Shown here piece by piece: positions 17,363 to 27,117 of a stretch of 64,000 nucleotides of DNA. The position numbers and the translations under genes are program-made. This DNA is from an uncultured Eubacteriales bacterium (GTDB lineage Bacteria > Bacillota > Clostridia > Lachnospirales > Lachnospiraceae). Every line of letters starts with the position of its first letter. The first letter of the stretch is position 1. Where the stretch lies: contig CATOIK010000004.1 in assembly GCA_951800645.1 (NCBI GenBank), positions 1 to 64,000 on the forward strand, written 5' to 3'. The notes below the pieces were generated by a model. The model saw nothing but the letters and a program-made list of their open reading frames with translations, did not search any database and was not told the DNA's origin.

Positions 17363-18102
17363 GCTTCTGCCTCCTTCTCCTGGTCTTTTACAATCAGCAG
17401 CGCATAGTAGCTTTCCTCTCCAGTGATGGACTGAGCCCCCATGCCCAGCCGCTGTCCCGGCATGGTGCAGTTTTCCGCCAGAAATACCTGCTTTCCGCTT
17501 TGTTCCAGACAAGACTTCAGTTTGCCTACCTGCTTTCCGCCTTTCATAATCACCTTGGTGCCTGGCAGATGAATGCCTGCCTCTACCTGGTTGGGCTTTG
17601 CCAGTATATGGAACTGCTCATGGCCTTCTGTCAGCCCGATTTGAAAAGCCGCTGCAGCTGCGCAGAAAGAGGGGATTCCATTGATCAGCACCGCCTGGTG
17701 TCCCATAGCCAGAACCCGCCGGTGAATATGGATGTAAGTAGCGTACAGGGTAACATCCCCCAGGTTTAAAAATCCTACACTTTTCCCCTGCTTCAGGTAC
17801 TCTGCAATCTCGTTCGCAGTCTTATCGTATACCTGCTTTGCCAGAGTCCGGTCATGAAGCATGGGAACTGGGGCGCCGCAGCAGATTTTACTTTCCAGTT
17901 CCGGCACGGCCTGCACTGCGATCTTATATGCCACGCTTTCCCGCACATCTGCCTCCGGAGCAAAGATCACATCACACTCCCGGATGATGCGCACCGCCTT
18001 TAAGGTCAAAAGTTCCGGGTCTCCCGGCCCTACGCCGATGCCGTACAGAATGCCCTCGTTTTTATTTTCAATATGTTCCGCTGAACTTGCCTTGTTTTCC
18101 AT
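17359..18102 (-). CDS. cbiL: (Cobalt-)precorrin-2 C20-methyltransferase
   Basis: A 247-residue SAM-dependent methylase of the CbiL/CobI type, the first committed corrin-branch methylation. SAM loop GVGPGDPELLTLKA, then FLNLGDVTLYATY and GIPSFCAAAAAF. The ATG at 18102 has AGGAG 6 nt upstream, so it is preferred over an in-frame ATG 33 nt earlier. It is the first gene of cbiL-cbiH-cobT-cbiF-cobQ-cbiC. A TATACT at 18151-18146 could be the -10, but its -35 (TGGTGT) is poor and overlaps the apt terminator. No cobalamin riboswitch fits in the 124-bp gap. Confidence 0.93.
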   Translation of the reverse strand: MENKASSAEHIENKNEGILYGIGVGPGDPELLTLKAVRIIRECDVIFAPEADVRESVAYKIAVQAVPELESKICCGAPVPMLHDRTLAKQVYDKTANEIAEYLKQGKSVGFLNLGDVTLYATYIHIHRRVLAMGHQAVLINGIPSFCAAAAAFQIGLTEGHEQFHILAKPNQVEAGIHLPGTKVIMKGGKQVGKLKSCLEQSGKQVFLAENCTMPGQRLGMGAQSITGEESYYALLIVKDQEKEAEA

Positions 18103-18162
18103 TTTGTACTCCTGTTCTGACGCTTTCGCAAACACGTTCCCGGAAAGTATATCATAAACAGG

Positions 18163-18203
18163 AAAAAAACACCAGAAGCTTGTTTCTCAGCAAGCTTCCG
18201 GTG
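18163..18203 (-). terminator. Terminator of apt
   Basis: On the minus strand, CACCGGAAGCTTG and CAAGCTTCTGGTG form a 13-bp stem with one wobble and an 8-nt loop, followed by T7. It separates apt from the corrinoid operon. Confidence 0.92.
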
Positions 18204-18226
18204 CAGCAGGATTTCTCTTTATCATT

Positions 18227-18751
18227 TTATTTGCCTTCATAGATAATGGCAGATTCTACCTGATAGCCTTCCAGGTGTTTCCGTCCCTCTAATCCGGCCA
18301 GCTCCATAACGAAGCAGATTTTTACCACTTCACCGCCTAACTGCTCAATCAGGCCGATGATAGCCTGGGTGGTTCCGCCGGTAGCGATAAGATCGTCAAC
18401 AATGACTACCTTCTGGCCTGGCCGGATGGCGTCTTTGTGAATCTCAATGGTTTCAGAACCGTATTCTAAATCATAGCTGGCAGAAATGGTTTCTCTGGGC
18501 AGCTTGCCTTTCTTTCTCACCGGGACAAAGCTTTTATGCTCTGCGTAGGCCACCGGCACGCCGAAAATAAAACCACGGGACTCCGGCCCTACCACCACAT
18601 CATAATCTAAATCCTTTACCATGTCCCGCAGCCGGTCCACAGCCAGGCACAGTCCGTCTGCATCCTGCAGGATGCTGGTTACATCCCGGAAAATAATTCC
18701 CGGCTCCGGAAAATCCGGAATACTGTACACATATTCTTCTAATTTCTTCAT
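18227..18751 (-). CDS. apt: Adenine phosphoribosyltransferase
   Basis: A 174-residue purine salvage enzyme converting adenine and PRPP to AMP. The PRPP-binding loop is VVIVDDLIATGGTT near residue 118, and the N-terminal FPEPGIIFRDVT is typical of Apt. Length matches the family. SD GGAG lies 8 nt before the ATG. It follows the GHL10 gene by 35 bp on the same strand and probably shares its transcript, ending at the strong terminator at 18163-18203. In many Firmicutes apt neighbours relA; here the corrinoid operon separates them. Confidence 0.96.
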   Translation of the reverse strand: MKKLEEYVYSIPDFPEPGIIFRDVTSILQDADGLCLAVDRLRDMVKDLDYDVVVGPESRGFIFGVPVAYAEHKSFVPVRKKGKLPRETISASYDLEYGSETIEIHKDAIRPGQKVVIVDDLIATGGTTQAIIGLIEQLGGEVVKICFVMELAGLEGRKHLEGYQVESAIIYEGK

Positions 18752-18786
18752 CTCTTTCTCTCCGTTTCTTTTTCTATCTGATATTC

Positions 18787-20094
18787 CTACCGGAACACCT
18801 TAAGCAGATTTGCCACTTCCTTCTGGCAGGCCTCCTCCTGGAAGGAGGAATAGGAATAGAAGCAATAACCGGAAATCTGACCGGTCCGCCGTCCCATCTC
18901 CACCTGGCGCTTCATAATGTTGCTGTGCCGCAGCCATTCCGGCACCTGGTTATTATCTGCTGTATCGGAACCGGTTTTATACATAGCCAGTCCCAGATAC
19001 AGTCTGACATTTCCTTTTTTCTTCATATCCAGCCAGGTTTTAAGATTGTTTTCAAAAGCAAAGGGGGCAGGGCTTCCGTCTGACAGCTTATGCTCAAATC
19101 CCCAGTAAATCTGAGGCATGATATAATCAATGTAACCGTCTGTTGACATCCAGGCGTCCACATCGGTGAAAAGCCGGCTATCACTTCTAAGATGGTCGAT
19201 GTAGCCTTCCGGGCTGATGCCGAACTGCGCAGCAGGCCGTTGTTCTTTAACTGCCGCATACACGCCACGAATCAGGGTATTGATGTTCTCCCGCCGCCAG
19301 TCTGCAATGCTTAAAGAACTGCCGGAAGCATCGTACTCCGGCTTGTCAAACCACCGGGCCGGGTTATCATCGTCCACCTCCGGATAGAAATAATCGTCAA
19401 AGTGAACGCCGTCCACCGTGTATTTCTGCACGATTTCTCTGACGCCGCCGATAATCATTTCCCGCACCTGAGGTACTGCCGGATTCAGATAATAAGCTCC
19501 GTTTTGCTTCAGTACCCACCGGTCATTATCCGGATTATCGTCTTTCAGCCACTGCTTTACCTGGCTATCCTCCGACACCTGATCCCAGGTGTTGTGATAA
19601 CCGGTTACCCGAAACGGGTTAATCCAGGCGTGGAACTGCAGCCCCCGGCTATGAGCCGCCCGGACAAAATATCCCAGCGGGTCATATCCTGGATTCTTCC
19701 CCTGGACGCCTGTAATAAACCTGGACCAGGGAAAATACTTGGACGGATACATGGCGTCTGCGTCTGGCCGCACATGGACAAACACCGCATTCATCTTAAG
19801 CTCTACGCAGCGCTCCAGAATCTGGTTTACGGTTGTCTCAAAACCGGCCTTATCCGACGGCATCCGTTCCCAGTCCAGATAGGAAATCCATACGCCCCGC
19901 AGCTCGTCAGAGCGCATCAGCTCAGCCGTCTCCGGCTCCGGCTCGCCGGGGGTGGGCGCTGCAAATGCCTGCAGCGATACCGTTCCTGCAAGAAGCCCGC
20001 AGGCCGTCAGCAGACTGCACGCCCGCCGTATCCGCCCGGCCCTTCGGCCAGTTAAAAAAAGTTTTACTTTATCTCTCAATCGTCTCTCAGTCAT
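18787..20094 (-). CDS. Secreted GHL10-type (DUF187) glycoside hydrolase-like protein
   Basis: A 435-residue exported protein. A basic N-terminus (first 25 residues) leads to a hydrophobic signal core with probable cleavage after AFA near residue 46. The mature part is a GHL10/DUF187 TIM-barrel related to B. subtilis YngK: LRGVWISYLDW, FVHVRPDADAMY, FHAWINPFRV, GVHFDDYFYP and IMPQIYWGFE line the barrel. Members are thought to act on cell-surface or peptidoglycan-linked glycans, but specificity is unproven. SD GGAGG lies 4 nt upstream of the start. It is first in a two-gene unit with apt. Confidence 0.88.
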   Translation of the reverse strand: MTERRLRDKVKLFLTGRRAGRIRRACSLLTACGLLAGTVSLQAFAAPTPGEPEPETAELMRSDELRGVWISYLDWERMPSDKAGFETTVNQILERCVELKMNAVFVHVRPDADAMYPSKYFPWSRFITGVQGKNPGYDPLGYFVRAAHSRGLQFHAWINPFRVTGYHNTWDQVSEDSQVKQWLKDDNPDNDRWVLKQNGAYYLNPAVPQVREMIIGGVREIVQKYTVDGVHFDDYFYPEVDDDNPARWFDKPEYDASGSSLSIADWRRENINTLIRGVYAAVKEQRPAAQFGISPEGYIDHLRSDSRLFTDVDAWMSTDGYIDYIMPQIYWGFEHKLSDGSPAPFAFENNLKTWLDMKKKGNVRLYLGLAMYKTGSDTADNNQVPEWLRHSNIMKRQVEMGRRTGQISGYCFYSYSSFQEEACQKEVANLLKVFR

Positions 20095-20136
20095 AGTTCC
20101 TCCGGATCCGATAAATTCTTATTCCAATATATGGAT

Positions 20137-20165
20137 AGTATAGCAAAATACGGTGGGAAGAACAA
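20137..20165 (-). promoter_or_regulatory. Sigma-A promoter of the GHL10 gene-apt unit
   Basis: On the minus strand: TTGTTC (20165-20160), 17 bp, TATACT (20142-20137), about 43 nt before the start codon. Confidence 0.65.
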
Positions 20166-20221
20166 CTTAAAGGTTTCTTAACATTCGCTCTTTCCCTGCC
20201 GTTTTCCTTCCTCATGCTCCA

Positions 20222-20250
20222 TTGACCGCAGGAAAAATTTGGTGTATTCT
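20222..20250 (+). promoter_or_regulatory. Sigma-A promoter of the secreted MBL-fold gene
   Basis: TTGACC (20222-20227), 17 bp, TATTCT (20245-20250). The ATG at 20294 follows with SD AAGGAGAGG. It is divergent from the GHL10 promoter. Confidence 0.7.
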
Positions 20251-20293
20251 TTACTTTAGGAAAATATGATTCAGTAAGGAGAGGTAACAACCT

Positions 20294-21412
20294 ATGAGAC
20301 ACAAACGATTTTTAAAATATATGCTTGCCCTGGCCCTGCTTTCTGTCGGCCCTGCCCTTCCGGCCTGCGCCCAGACCGATGTGCACATTCTGGATGTGGG
20401 TCAGGGGCTTTCTGTTTTGATTGAATCCCAGGGGTATACTATGCTCTATGACGGAGGGGATTCCTCCCACTCCAGCTATGTGGTATCCTATTTAAAGCAG
20501 CAGGGCGTCTCTAAATTAGATTATGTTGTGGCAAGCCACTACGATGCAGATCATTTAAACGGCATAGTGGGCGCTCTGAATGTATTCCCGGCTGAAACAC
20601 TGTGGGGGCCTGATTATACGGCAGACTCCAGAGTGTTTGATTCTTTTCTGAAAATAAGCGCTGCCAAAGGGCTGAACAAAATCCAGCCGGCGCCAGGAAC
20701 AGAATATTCTGTGGGGGACGCTGCAATCCAGGTTCTGGCTCCCTCCGGTTCCGGTTACAGCGATGTCAATAACTATTCTATCGCCATTCGGGTTCAGGAC
20801 GGCGATACCAGTTTTCTCATCACCGGAGATGCAGAAACAGACAGCGAACAGGAAATGCTTTCCTCTGGCCTTACGCTGAACAGCGATGTCTACATTATGG
20901 GACATCACGGCTCCGGCACCTCGAACAACCCGGAATTTGTTCAGGCGGTCAGCCCGGAATATGCGGTGGTCTCCTGCGCTATGGGAAATGCCTACGGCCA
21001 TCCTCACCAGGAAGCCATGACCGCAGTACAGTCAGTTGGGGCCAGGCTTTTCCGCACCGATATGCAGGGAAACTTAGTCGCCTCCACCGATGGACAGACC
21101 ATTACCTGGAATACAGCCCCCTGCAACAACTATACCCCAGGCAGTTTCATGGAAGTTCCCGCTGACCTTCCGGACCAGCCGCCCATATCGGAAACGGTTT
21201 CTGCCGATCGGAACCAAAAGGCTTCTGCTCCCGCAGGGATTTCCAGCCAGCCCTATGACGGATATACCATCATTGTCAATAAAAACAGCAAAAAATATCA
21301 CATCCCAAGCTGTAGATCCGTCCGGGATATGAAAGAATCCAACAAGGGCTACTGCAGTGACGCTGCTTATCTGAATGCAAATGGGTATCAGCCCTGCAAA
21401 AATTGTCATTGA
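20294..21412 (+). CDS. Secreted ComEC/Rec2-like MBL-fold protein with C-terminal Cys/His domain
   Basis: A 372-residue exported protein. A signal peptide (1-27) ends at PACA-Q. The MBL domain resembles the extracellular nuclease-like C-domain of ComEC: HILDVGQGLSVLIES, ASHYDADHLNGI (metal-binding motif), FLITGDAE, MGHHGSGTSN and VSCAMGNAYGHPH. There are no ComEC channel helices, so it is a free-standing secreted version. A linker (about 270-320) leads to a 45-residue C-terminal module with YHIPSCRSV and QPCKNCH, a Cys/His arrangement suggesting a zinc-stabilised knuckle. Substrates could be nucleic acid or phosphoesters; that is inference. MATE follows 70 bp downstream. Confidence 0.85.
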   Translation: MRHKRFLKYMLALALLSVGPALPACAQTDVHILDVGQGLSVLIESQGYTMLYDGGDSSHSSYVVSYLKQQGVSKLDYVVASHYDADHLNGIVGALNVFPAETLWGPDYTADSRVFDSFLKISAAKGLNKIQPAPGTEYSVGDAAIQVLAPSGSGYSDVNNYSIAIRVQDGDTSFLITGDAETDSEQEMLSSGLTLNSDVYIMGHHGSGTSNNPEFVQAVSPEYAVVSCAMGNAYGHPHQEAMTAVQSVGARLFRTDMQGNLVASTDGQTITWNTAPCNNYTPGSFMEVPADLPDQPPISETVSADRNQKASAPAGISSQPYDGYTIIVNKNSKKYHIPSCRSVRDMKESNKGYCSDAAYLNANGYQPCKNCH

Positions 21413-21482
21413 TACCAAAGATTTAAACACAAAACATGACCGGAACCACATCAGCAACCATGAACTGAAAAAGGACTATTCT

Positions 21483-22865
21483 ATGAACACAAAACACAAC
21501 CGCCAAAACCAGAAACCATCCCGCACCTACATGTTTGAGGAAATGCCGGTAGCGCGGGCGGTTATGACACTGACGATCCCCACGGTCATCAGCTCTCTGG
21601 TTATGGTTATTTACAACTTATCCGACACCTATTTCGTGGGACTTTTAAACGACCCGATACAGACTGCAGCAGTTACTCTGATTGCGCCGGTGATGATGGG
21701 CTTTAACGCAGTCAACAACCTGTTTGGCGTTGGCTGCTCCAGCATGATGAGCCGGGCATTGGGAGCAAAGCAGCACAGCATGGTTCAGAAAATCTCCTCC
21801 TTCGGATTCTACGGTTCTCTGACGGCTGCCCTGACCTTCTCTTTGCTGTGTCTGGTATTCCGCACACCTCTTTTAAACATTTTAGGAGCAGACCCCATCA
21901 CTCTGGCAGCCACAGACCGGTACTTATTCTGGACTGTCATCTGCGGAGCAGCGCCGGCTATCTTAAATGTAGTCTTTGCCTATATGGTGCGGGCCGAAGG
22001 GGCGTCCCTTCACGCCAGCATCGGCACCATGAGCGGATGTATCCTGAATATGATCTTAGACCCCATTTTTATCCTGCCCTGGGGCTTTAACATGGGGGCT
22101 GCAGGAGCCGGACTTGCCACCTTCCTGTCCAACTGTGCAGCCTGCCTGTACTTCCTGTCCCTTCTGTTTATCCGCAAAGGCCGTACCTTCGTTTCCATTT
22201 CTCCCCGCCACTTCCGGCTGGAGAAAAATCTGGTAACCGGCGTCTGCGCCGTAGGCATCCCCTCGGCTATCCAGAACCTGCTAAATGTTACCAGTATGAC
22301 CGTGCTCAACAACTTTACTGCCGGTTACGGCGCGGATGCCGTGGCTGCCATGGGCATCGCCCAAAAAATCAATATGATGCCGATGCAGGTAGCGGTAGGC
22401 TTCACCCAGGGCTGCATGCCGATTATCAGCTACAACTACTCCGGCAGAAACTACAAGCGTATGAAGGAAGCCATCGACTTTGCCTTCCGGGCGCTGATTC
22501 CCATTATGGTAGGCATTACCGCCGCATACTTTATTTTTTCCGGCTCCTTGATCAGCCTGTTTATGAAGAACGATACCATCATCCAGTATGGAACCTGGTT
22601 CCTGCGGGGCATGTGCCTGATGCTGCCGTTTCTGCGGATGGATTTCCTTACGGTCAGCATCTACCAGTCCATGGGCGACGGACGCATCCCCTTCTTCTTC
22701 GCCATTCTGCGGAAGCTGGTGCTGGAAATTCCCATGCTGTTTATCCTGGACCGCATCGTACCCATGTATGGTCTGGCTTTTGCTCCCTTTACCGCAGAGT
22801 TGGTATTAAGTATTGCTGCTGTGGTGATGCTGCAGCAGCTGTACAAAAGGCTGGGACTGAAATAA
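21483..22865 (+). CDS. MATE family multidrug/cation exporter
   Basis: A 460-residue membrane protein with 12 predicted helices and two related MATE halves (TLTIPTVISSLVMVIYNLSDTYFVG at the start of the first half; GVCAVGIPSAIQNLLNV at the start of the second). It is expected to export organic cations or drugs with Na+ or H+. The ATG at 21483 has AAAGGA 6 nt upstream; an in-frame extension overlapping the MBL gene lacks an SD. It probably shares the MBL transcript and ends at the bidirectional terminator just after the stop. Confidence 0.93.
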   Translation: MNTKHNRQNQKPSRTYMFEEMPVARAVMTLTIPTVISSLVMVIYNLSDTYFVGLLNDPIQTAAVTLIAPVMMGFNAVNNLFGVGCSSMMSRALGAKQHSMVQKISSFGFYGSLTAALTFSLLCLVFRTPLLNILGADPITLAATDRYLFWTVICGAAPAILNVVFAYMVRAEGASLHASIGTMSGCILNMILDPIFILPWGFNMGAAGAGLATFLSNCAACLYFLSLLFIRKGRTFVSISPRHFRLEKNLVTGVCAVGIPSAIQNLLNVTSMTVLNNFTAGYGADAVAAMGIAQKINMMPMQVAVGFTQGCMPIISYNYSGRNYKRMKEAIDFAFRALIPIMVGITAAYFIFSGSLISLFMKNDTIIQYGTWFLRGMCLMLPFLRMDFLTVSIYQSMGDGRIPFFFAILRKLVLEIPMLFILDRIVPMYGLAFAPFTAELVLSIAAVVMLQQLYKRLGLK

Positions 22866-22881
22866 GGCCGCAATTTCCTAT

Positions 22882-22914
22882 AAAAAAAGAGTCCGCCTCG
22901 GCGAACTCTTTTTT
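22882..22914. terminator. Bidirectional terminator between MATE and hemW
   Basis: A7, GAGTCCGCC and GGCGAACTC arms with one mismatch, then T6. It serves the two convergent transcripts. Confidence 0.85.
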
Positions 22915-22917
22915 ATG

Positions 22918-24165
22918 TCAAATTCCTTCATCCAACAAAAACTCACTCAACACCACATTGCTCACATCAATCCCCAGCTCTGTCAGCTGCACCTTCGGCA
23001 GCTCCACCTTAAGAAGCCCCCGGCTTTCCAGACGCCGGATGACATCGCCGTAGACATTCCACATGTTCTGGCCGAAGCGCTCTAAAAACAGGCTTCCGTC
23101 TACCCCATCCATCAGCCGCAGGCCCAGAAACATAAATTCCTCCATCCGCTCCTCTAAGGTCAGCTCCTGAATATCCTGGGCGGCAGCCCCTGCCTGGGAA
23201 AGATCCAAAGAAAGATACTCAGCCAGATCCTCCGTATTGTGGTAACGATGATTAAATGTATAGGACGATGCTCCCAGCCCCAGCCCCAGATACTCCACGC
23301 CGGTCCAGTAGCCCTTGTTGTGGCGGCACTCATAGCCGGCTCTGGCATAGTTGGAAATCTCGTACCGGCTGTATCCGTGGGCTGCCATCAGCTCTCTGGT
23401 TAAATGATACATGGCCCGGTCTGTCTCCTCGTCCGGCAAATCCGGCAGGGCGTCCAGATTCATATCTGTTCCCTTTATGTCCCGGCCTGTCTGAATCCTC
23501 TGGTCTCCTTCATCCCTGCTGCTGCAGCCTGCACAGCCATCTTCCCCGAACCGGGCATAAAAGGGCGTTCCCTCCTCAATCATCAGGCTGTAGGCAGAAA
23601 TATGCTCCGGCTTCAACATCATCACTTTCCGCAGGGTAGTTTTCCAGGAGTGGAGATCCTGCCCCGGCAGCGCAGACATCAGGTCTACATTGATGTTGGT
23701 AAAACCGGCCTGTCTGGCCCGCTGATAGCTTTTTAAAAATTCATCGTAGGAGTGAATCCGCCCCAGGTATTTCAGTTCCTGGTCATCTGCAGACTGAAGG
23801 CCGATGCTTAAGCGGTTCACCCCGCTCTGCCGGTACACCTCCAGCTTTTCCATAGTCAGGGTACCTGGATTAGCCTCCACTGTAATTTCCGCATCCTCTG
23901 CTACATCAAAGCACTCATAAAGGACAGCAAACAGCTCCTCCATCAGCTCTCCCGGCAGAATAGAGGGAGTACCGCCCCCCACAAAGATGGTGGTTACCCG
24001 GTACTGCTGAAAATTTTTCCATTGTCCGTAAATTTCTTCAATCAGCTTGTCCACATACTGCTTATACAGCCGCTCCGGCGCCGGAAACGACAGAAAGTCG
24101 CAGTAGGCGCACTTGCGGATGCAAAAGGGGATGTGGAGGTAAAGCTCCAGTTCTCTTTTATTCAT
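22918..24165 (-). CDS. hemW: Radical SAM haem chaperone HemW
   Basis: A 415-residue radical SAM protein. The CxxxCxxC motif at the N-terminus ([12 protein letters not shown]) binds a 4Fe-4S cluster, and [12 protein letters not shown] and [11 protein letters not shown] follow. HemW proteins bind haem and deliver it to respiratory enzymes; older annotations call them coproporphyrinogen oxidase-like. The start overlaps the lepA stop by 8 bp, the classical lepA-hemW coupling. Unusual: an insertion of about 35 residues (about 215-250) containing CAGC between [11 protein letters not shown] and [11 protein letters not shown], longer than the usual short linker. Confidence 0.93.
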   Translation of the reverse strand: MNKRELELYLHIPFCIRKCAYCDFLSFPAPERLYKQYVDKLIEEIYGQWKNFQQYRVTTIFVGGGTPSILPGELMEELFAVLYECFDVAEDAEITVEANPGTLTMEKLEVYRQSGVNRLSIGLQSADDQELKYLGRIHSYDEFLKSYQRARQAGFTNINVDLMSALPGQDLHSWKTTLRKVMMLKPEHISAYSLMIEEGTPFYARFGEDGCAGCSSRDEGDQRIQTGRDIKGTDMNLDALPDLPDEETDRAMYHLTRELMAAHGYSRYEISNYARAGYECRHNKGYWTGVEYLGLGLGASSYTFNHRYHNTEDLAEYLSLDLSQAGAAAQDIQELTLEERMEEFMFLGLRLMDGVDGSLFLERFGQNMWNVYGDVIRRLESRGLLKVELPKVQLTELGIDVSNVVLSEFLLDEGI

Positions 24166-25972
24166 CGTCCAGCTTCAGCACACTCATAAATGCTTTCTGT
24201 GGGATTTCTACGCTGCCCACCTGACGCATTCGTTTCTTTCCTTCTTTTTGCTTCTCCAACAGTTTCTTCTTTCGGGAAATATCGCCGCCGTAGCACTTGG
24301 CAAGCACATCCTTGCGCATAGCCTTTACCGTCTCCCTGGCGATGATTTTTCCGCCTACGGCTGCCTGAATGGGAATCTCAAACAGGTGGCGGGGAATTTC
24401 CTCCTTTAATTTCTCGCACATTCTACGGCCCCGCTCGTAGGCAGAGTCTGCATGGACGATAAAGGATAAGGCGTCTACCTCCTCCCGGTTAATCAGAATA
24501 TCTAATTTCACCAGGGTAGACTGCTCATAGCCCTTCATGTCGTAATCAAAGGAGGCATAGCCTCGTGACCGGGATTTTAAGGCGTCGAAAAAGTCATAAA
24601 TGATTTCATTCAGAGGCAGGTCATACTTTAAGAGCGCTCTGGTTTCTTCCATGTATTCCATACCCAGATAGGTTCCCCGGCGCTCCTGGCAAAGAGTCAT
24701 AATCGCTCCCACAAACTCGGTGGTTACCATAATCTCTGCCCGCACAATCGGCTCCTCCATGTACTCAATTTCCGTAGGATCCGGCAGGTTGGTAGGGTTA
24801 GTCAGCTCAATCATCTCTCCGTTTTTCTTGTGTACCCGGTACACAACGCTGGGAGCCGTAGTAACCAGATCCAGGTTATACTCCCGCTCTAACCGCTCCT
24901 GAATAATCTCCAGATGCAAAAGTCCAAGGAAGCCGCATCGGAAACCAAAGCCTAAGGCAATGGAGGTCTCCGGCTCGAAGAACAGGGACGCGTCGTTTAA
25001 CTGCAGCTTTTCTAAAGCCTCCCGCAGGTCGTTATACTTGGCGCCGTCTGCCGGGTAAAGGCCGCAGTACACCATAGGCGTTACCTTTTTGTATCCGGGA
25101 AGCGGCTCCTGGCAGGGACGCTTTGCATCAGTGATGGTATCGCCTACCCGTGTGTCCTTTACATTCTTGATGCTGGCCGTTACATAGCCTACCATTCCGG
25201 CGCTTAACTCATCGCAGGGGAAGAACTGGCCGGCTCCGAAATAGCCAACCTCCACCACTTCTTCCTCTGCTCCGGTTGCCATCATCCGGATGCGGGTGCC
25301 TTTCTTTACAGTGCCCTCCTTAATCCGGCAGAAGACGATGACGCCCTTATAGGAATCATACAGAGAGTCAAAAATCAGAGCCTGCAGCGGCGCCTCCGGG
25401 TCTCCTGCAGGAGCCGGGATTTTTTCCACGATAGCCTCTAACACATCCTCCACATTCAGTCCAGTCTTTGCAGAAATCCTGGGGGCGTCATGGGCCTCAA
25501 TACCGATGACATCCTCAATCTCATTTTCCACCCAGTCCGGTCTGGCGCTGGGCAGGTCAATCTTGTTGATAACCGGAAATACATCCAGATCGTGGTCCAG
25601 AGCCAGGTACACATTGGCCAGAGTCTGCGCCTCAATGCCCTGGGCTGCGTCCACCACTAAAATGGCGCCGTCACAGGCCGCCAGGCTTCGGGATACCTCG
25701 TAGTTAAAGTCTACATGGCCGGGCGTATCAATCAGGTTGAAGATATATTCCTCTCCGTCCTTAGCCCGGTACACCGTCCGCACTGCCTGGGACTTGATGG
25801 TTATGCCCCGCTCCCGCTCCAGATCCATATTATCCAGCACCTGGGACTGCATTTCCCGGCTGGTGAGCAAGCCGGTCATCTCAATGATGCGGTCCGCCAA
25901 AGTGGATTTTCCATGGTCGATATGCGCAATAATACAAAAATTCCGAATCTTTTTCTGATCCACCAATGCCAT
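24158..25972 (-). CDS. lepA: Elongation factor 4 (LepA)
   Basis: A 604-residue translational GTPase. G1 is AHIDHGKST near residue 18, G2 ERGIT, G3 DTPGH, G4 NKID. The LepA-specific C-terminal domain (about 490-600) ends with the conserved GKKRMRQVG and FMSVLKLD. It back-translocates or rescues stalled ribosomes. Its own promoter lies in the 3' end of spoIIP, so it is expressed in vegetative cells independently of the sporulation genes upstream. SD AGAGG is 12 nt from the ATG, somewhat far. Confidence 0.97.
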   Translation of the reverse strand: MALVDQKKIRNFCIIAHIDHGKSTLADRIIEMTGLLTSREMQSQVLDNMDLERERGITIKSQAVRTVYRAKDGEEYIFNLIDTPGHVDFNYEVSRSLAACDGAILVVDAAQGIEAQTLANVYLALDHDLDVFPVINKIDLPSARPDWVENEIEDVIGIEAHDAPRISAKTGLNVEDVLEAIVEKIPAPAGDPEAPLQALIFDSLYDSYKGVIVFCRIKEGTVKKGTRIRMMATGAEEEVVEVGYFGAGQFFPCDELSAGMVGYVTASIKNVKDTRVGDTITDAKRPCQEPLPGYKKVTPMVYCGLYPADGAKYNDLREALEKLQLNDASLFFEPETSIALGFGFRCGFLGLLHLEIIQERLEREYNLDLVTTAPSVVYRVHKKNGEMIELTNPTNLPDPTEIEYMEEPIVRAEIMVTTEFVGAIMTLCQERRGTYLGMEYMEETRALLKYDLPLNEIIYDFFDALKSRSRGYASFDYDMKGYEQSTLVKLDILINREEVDALSFIVHADSAYERGRRMCEKLKEEIPRHLFEIPIQAAVGGKIIARETVKAMRKDVLAKCYGGDISRKKKLLEKQKEGKKRMRQVGSVEIPQKAFMSVLKLDDE

Positions 25973-26044
25973 AAATCAACATTTCCTCTCTTTGTGCAAA
26001 CATTCTGCTTCATTACAGGCTTTTTCCGCCTGCAAACTGAACTT

Positions 26045-26073
26045 ATAATATCATTTTTTTATTTTCCTTGCAA
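26045..26073 (-). promoter_or_regulatory. Sigma-A promoter of lepA-hemW
   Basis: On the minus strand: TTGCAA (26073-26068), exactly 17 bp, TATTAT (26050-26045). The -35 lies in the last codons of spoIIP and the spacer covers its stop codon. Confidence 0.8.
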
Positions 26074-27117
26074 CACCCTATCCAAAACTTCCGCCAGCAC
26101 TTCCATAGCATTTTTCGCCTCCTCCGAGGTATTGTTCTGGGCTCCCACCTCCACCAGAGAGGAGCGGCCCCGCAGATGCAGATTGTACCGGAGACCCTTT
26201 AAATAAATTTTCCTGGTTACGCCGGGAAACTGCTCTGCCTCCACCTGCATCTGAAATCCGAAAGCCAGATTCTCTTTTAAATATGGATTGGGCAGATAAG
26301 AAATTTCTTCGTCCGGCGTCCGGCTCATGCCCTGGAAAAACATCAGCTTTGCCGTTGGCTTTCCATTTACCTCCGTTACCAGCCTGGTATTTTCCGGAAC
26401 GCCGTCCCGGTGAAGGTCCAGCACCACCTCTATGGTAGGATGTTCCTCAAGAATCTTTGTAATCCCCTCTAAGGCGTAATTATAGGCCTTGTTCCGGTCC
26501 AGCTCCCCGCCCTGTATGTCGTATTCCGTGACATCGTGGATTACATTCCACCCCCGGCTCCTTAAAAGCTCTGCCAGATACCGGCCGTTTTCCACCACTG
26601 TGGCGTCCGGATTATCCGGCCCATAATCTGCATAGGTTTCCTGAGAGTGGGTGTGGTAAATCAGAATCTGAGGCTCCTCCGGATTTTGTTCCAGCCTAAT
26701 ATCTGTACCCAGAAGCTGGTCGGCCTGCATCAGCTCTCTGGGCGCTGTAGTGGAGGCGTGGACGCTGTAATATCGGTTCATAAGAAAGTCATAGTCCTGT
26801 AATTGGGCTAACTGCACTGGGATGGCGTCCCCATCTGTCCCGGCCTGAAAGCCTGCCCCTGGGCCGGATTCCACCCACAAACTTCCAAACTCCGCTCCCG
26901 CTCCTTCTGCCGCCTCTGGCTCACCGCCTGTGTTTTCAGACAAAAACAGGTATCCGTATGTATCATACGCATACCTGTATCTCTCATATATAGCATAAGC
27001 CGGATCCCGTCCCCAGTCCGGCTCCGCCCCTTTTTCCCCAGGGACAGACGCCGGATACCGCAGCTGTAAAAGAGCCAGAAATAAGGTCTGAAGCATCCAC
27101 CCTAATCCGCTACTCAA
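26059..27117 (-). CDS. spoIIP: Stage II sporulation protein P
   Basis: A 352-residue SpoIIP, the amidase/endopeptidase of the DMP engulfment complex in the mother cell. A short hydrophobic N-terminus ([13 protein letters not shown]) is the membrane anchor. The catalytic amidase core shows [10 protein letters not shown] near residue 165 and LDLHRDG near 245, matching SpoIIP active-site His residues. The start is uncertain: TTG at 27117 has AAGGAG 10 nt upstream; TTG at 27126 is too close to that SD; ATG at 27096 would trim the anchor. It overlaps the sigE 3' end by a few bases. Its position behind sigE, rather than behind gpr, is unusual. Confidence 0.88.
   Translation of the reverse strand: MSSGLGWMLQTLFLALLQLRYPASVPGEKGAEPDWGRDPAYAIYERYRYAYDTYGYLFLSENTGGEPEAAEGAGAEFGSLWVESGPGAGFQAGTDGDAIPVQLAQLQDYDFLMNRYYSVHASTTAPRELMQADQLLGTDIRLEQNPEEPQILIYHTHSQETYADYGPDNPDATVVENGRYLAELLRSRGWNVIHDVTEYDIQGGELDRNKAYNYALEGITKILEEHPTIEVVLDLHRDGVPENTRLVTEVNGKPTAKLMFFQGMSRTPDEEISYLPNPYLKENLAFGFQMQVEAEQFPGVTRKIYLKGLRYNLHLRGRSSLVEVGAQNNTSEEAKNAMEVLAEVLDRVLQGK

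Noticed and set aside
16631-17512. Longer cbiH reading frame extending into cbiL
   Set aside because: The extra 50 residues are cbiL sequence read out of frame; the ATGA overlap at 17362 has the proper methylase start.
18103-18226. Cobalamin riboswitch before the corrinoid operon
   Set aside because: The 124-bp gap is occupied by the apt terminator and the cbiL SD; no B12-box-like sequence was seen and there is no room for the aptamer.
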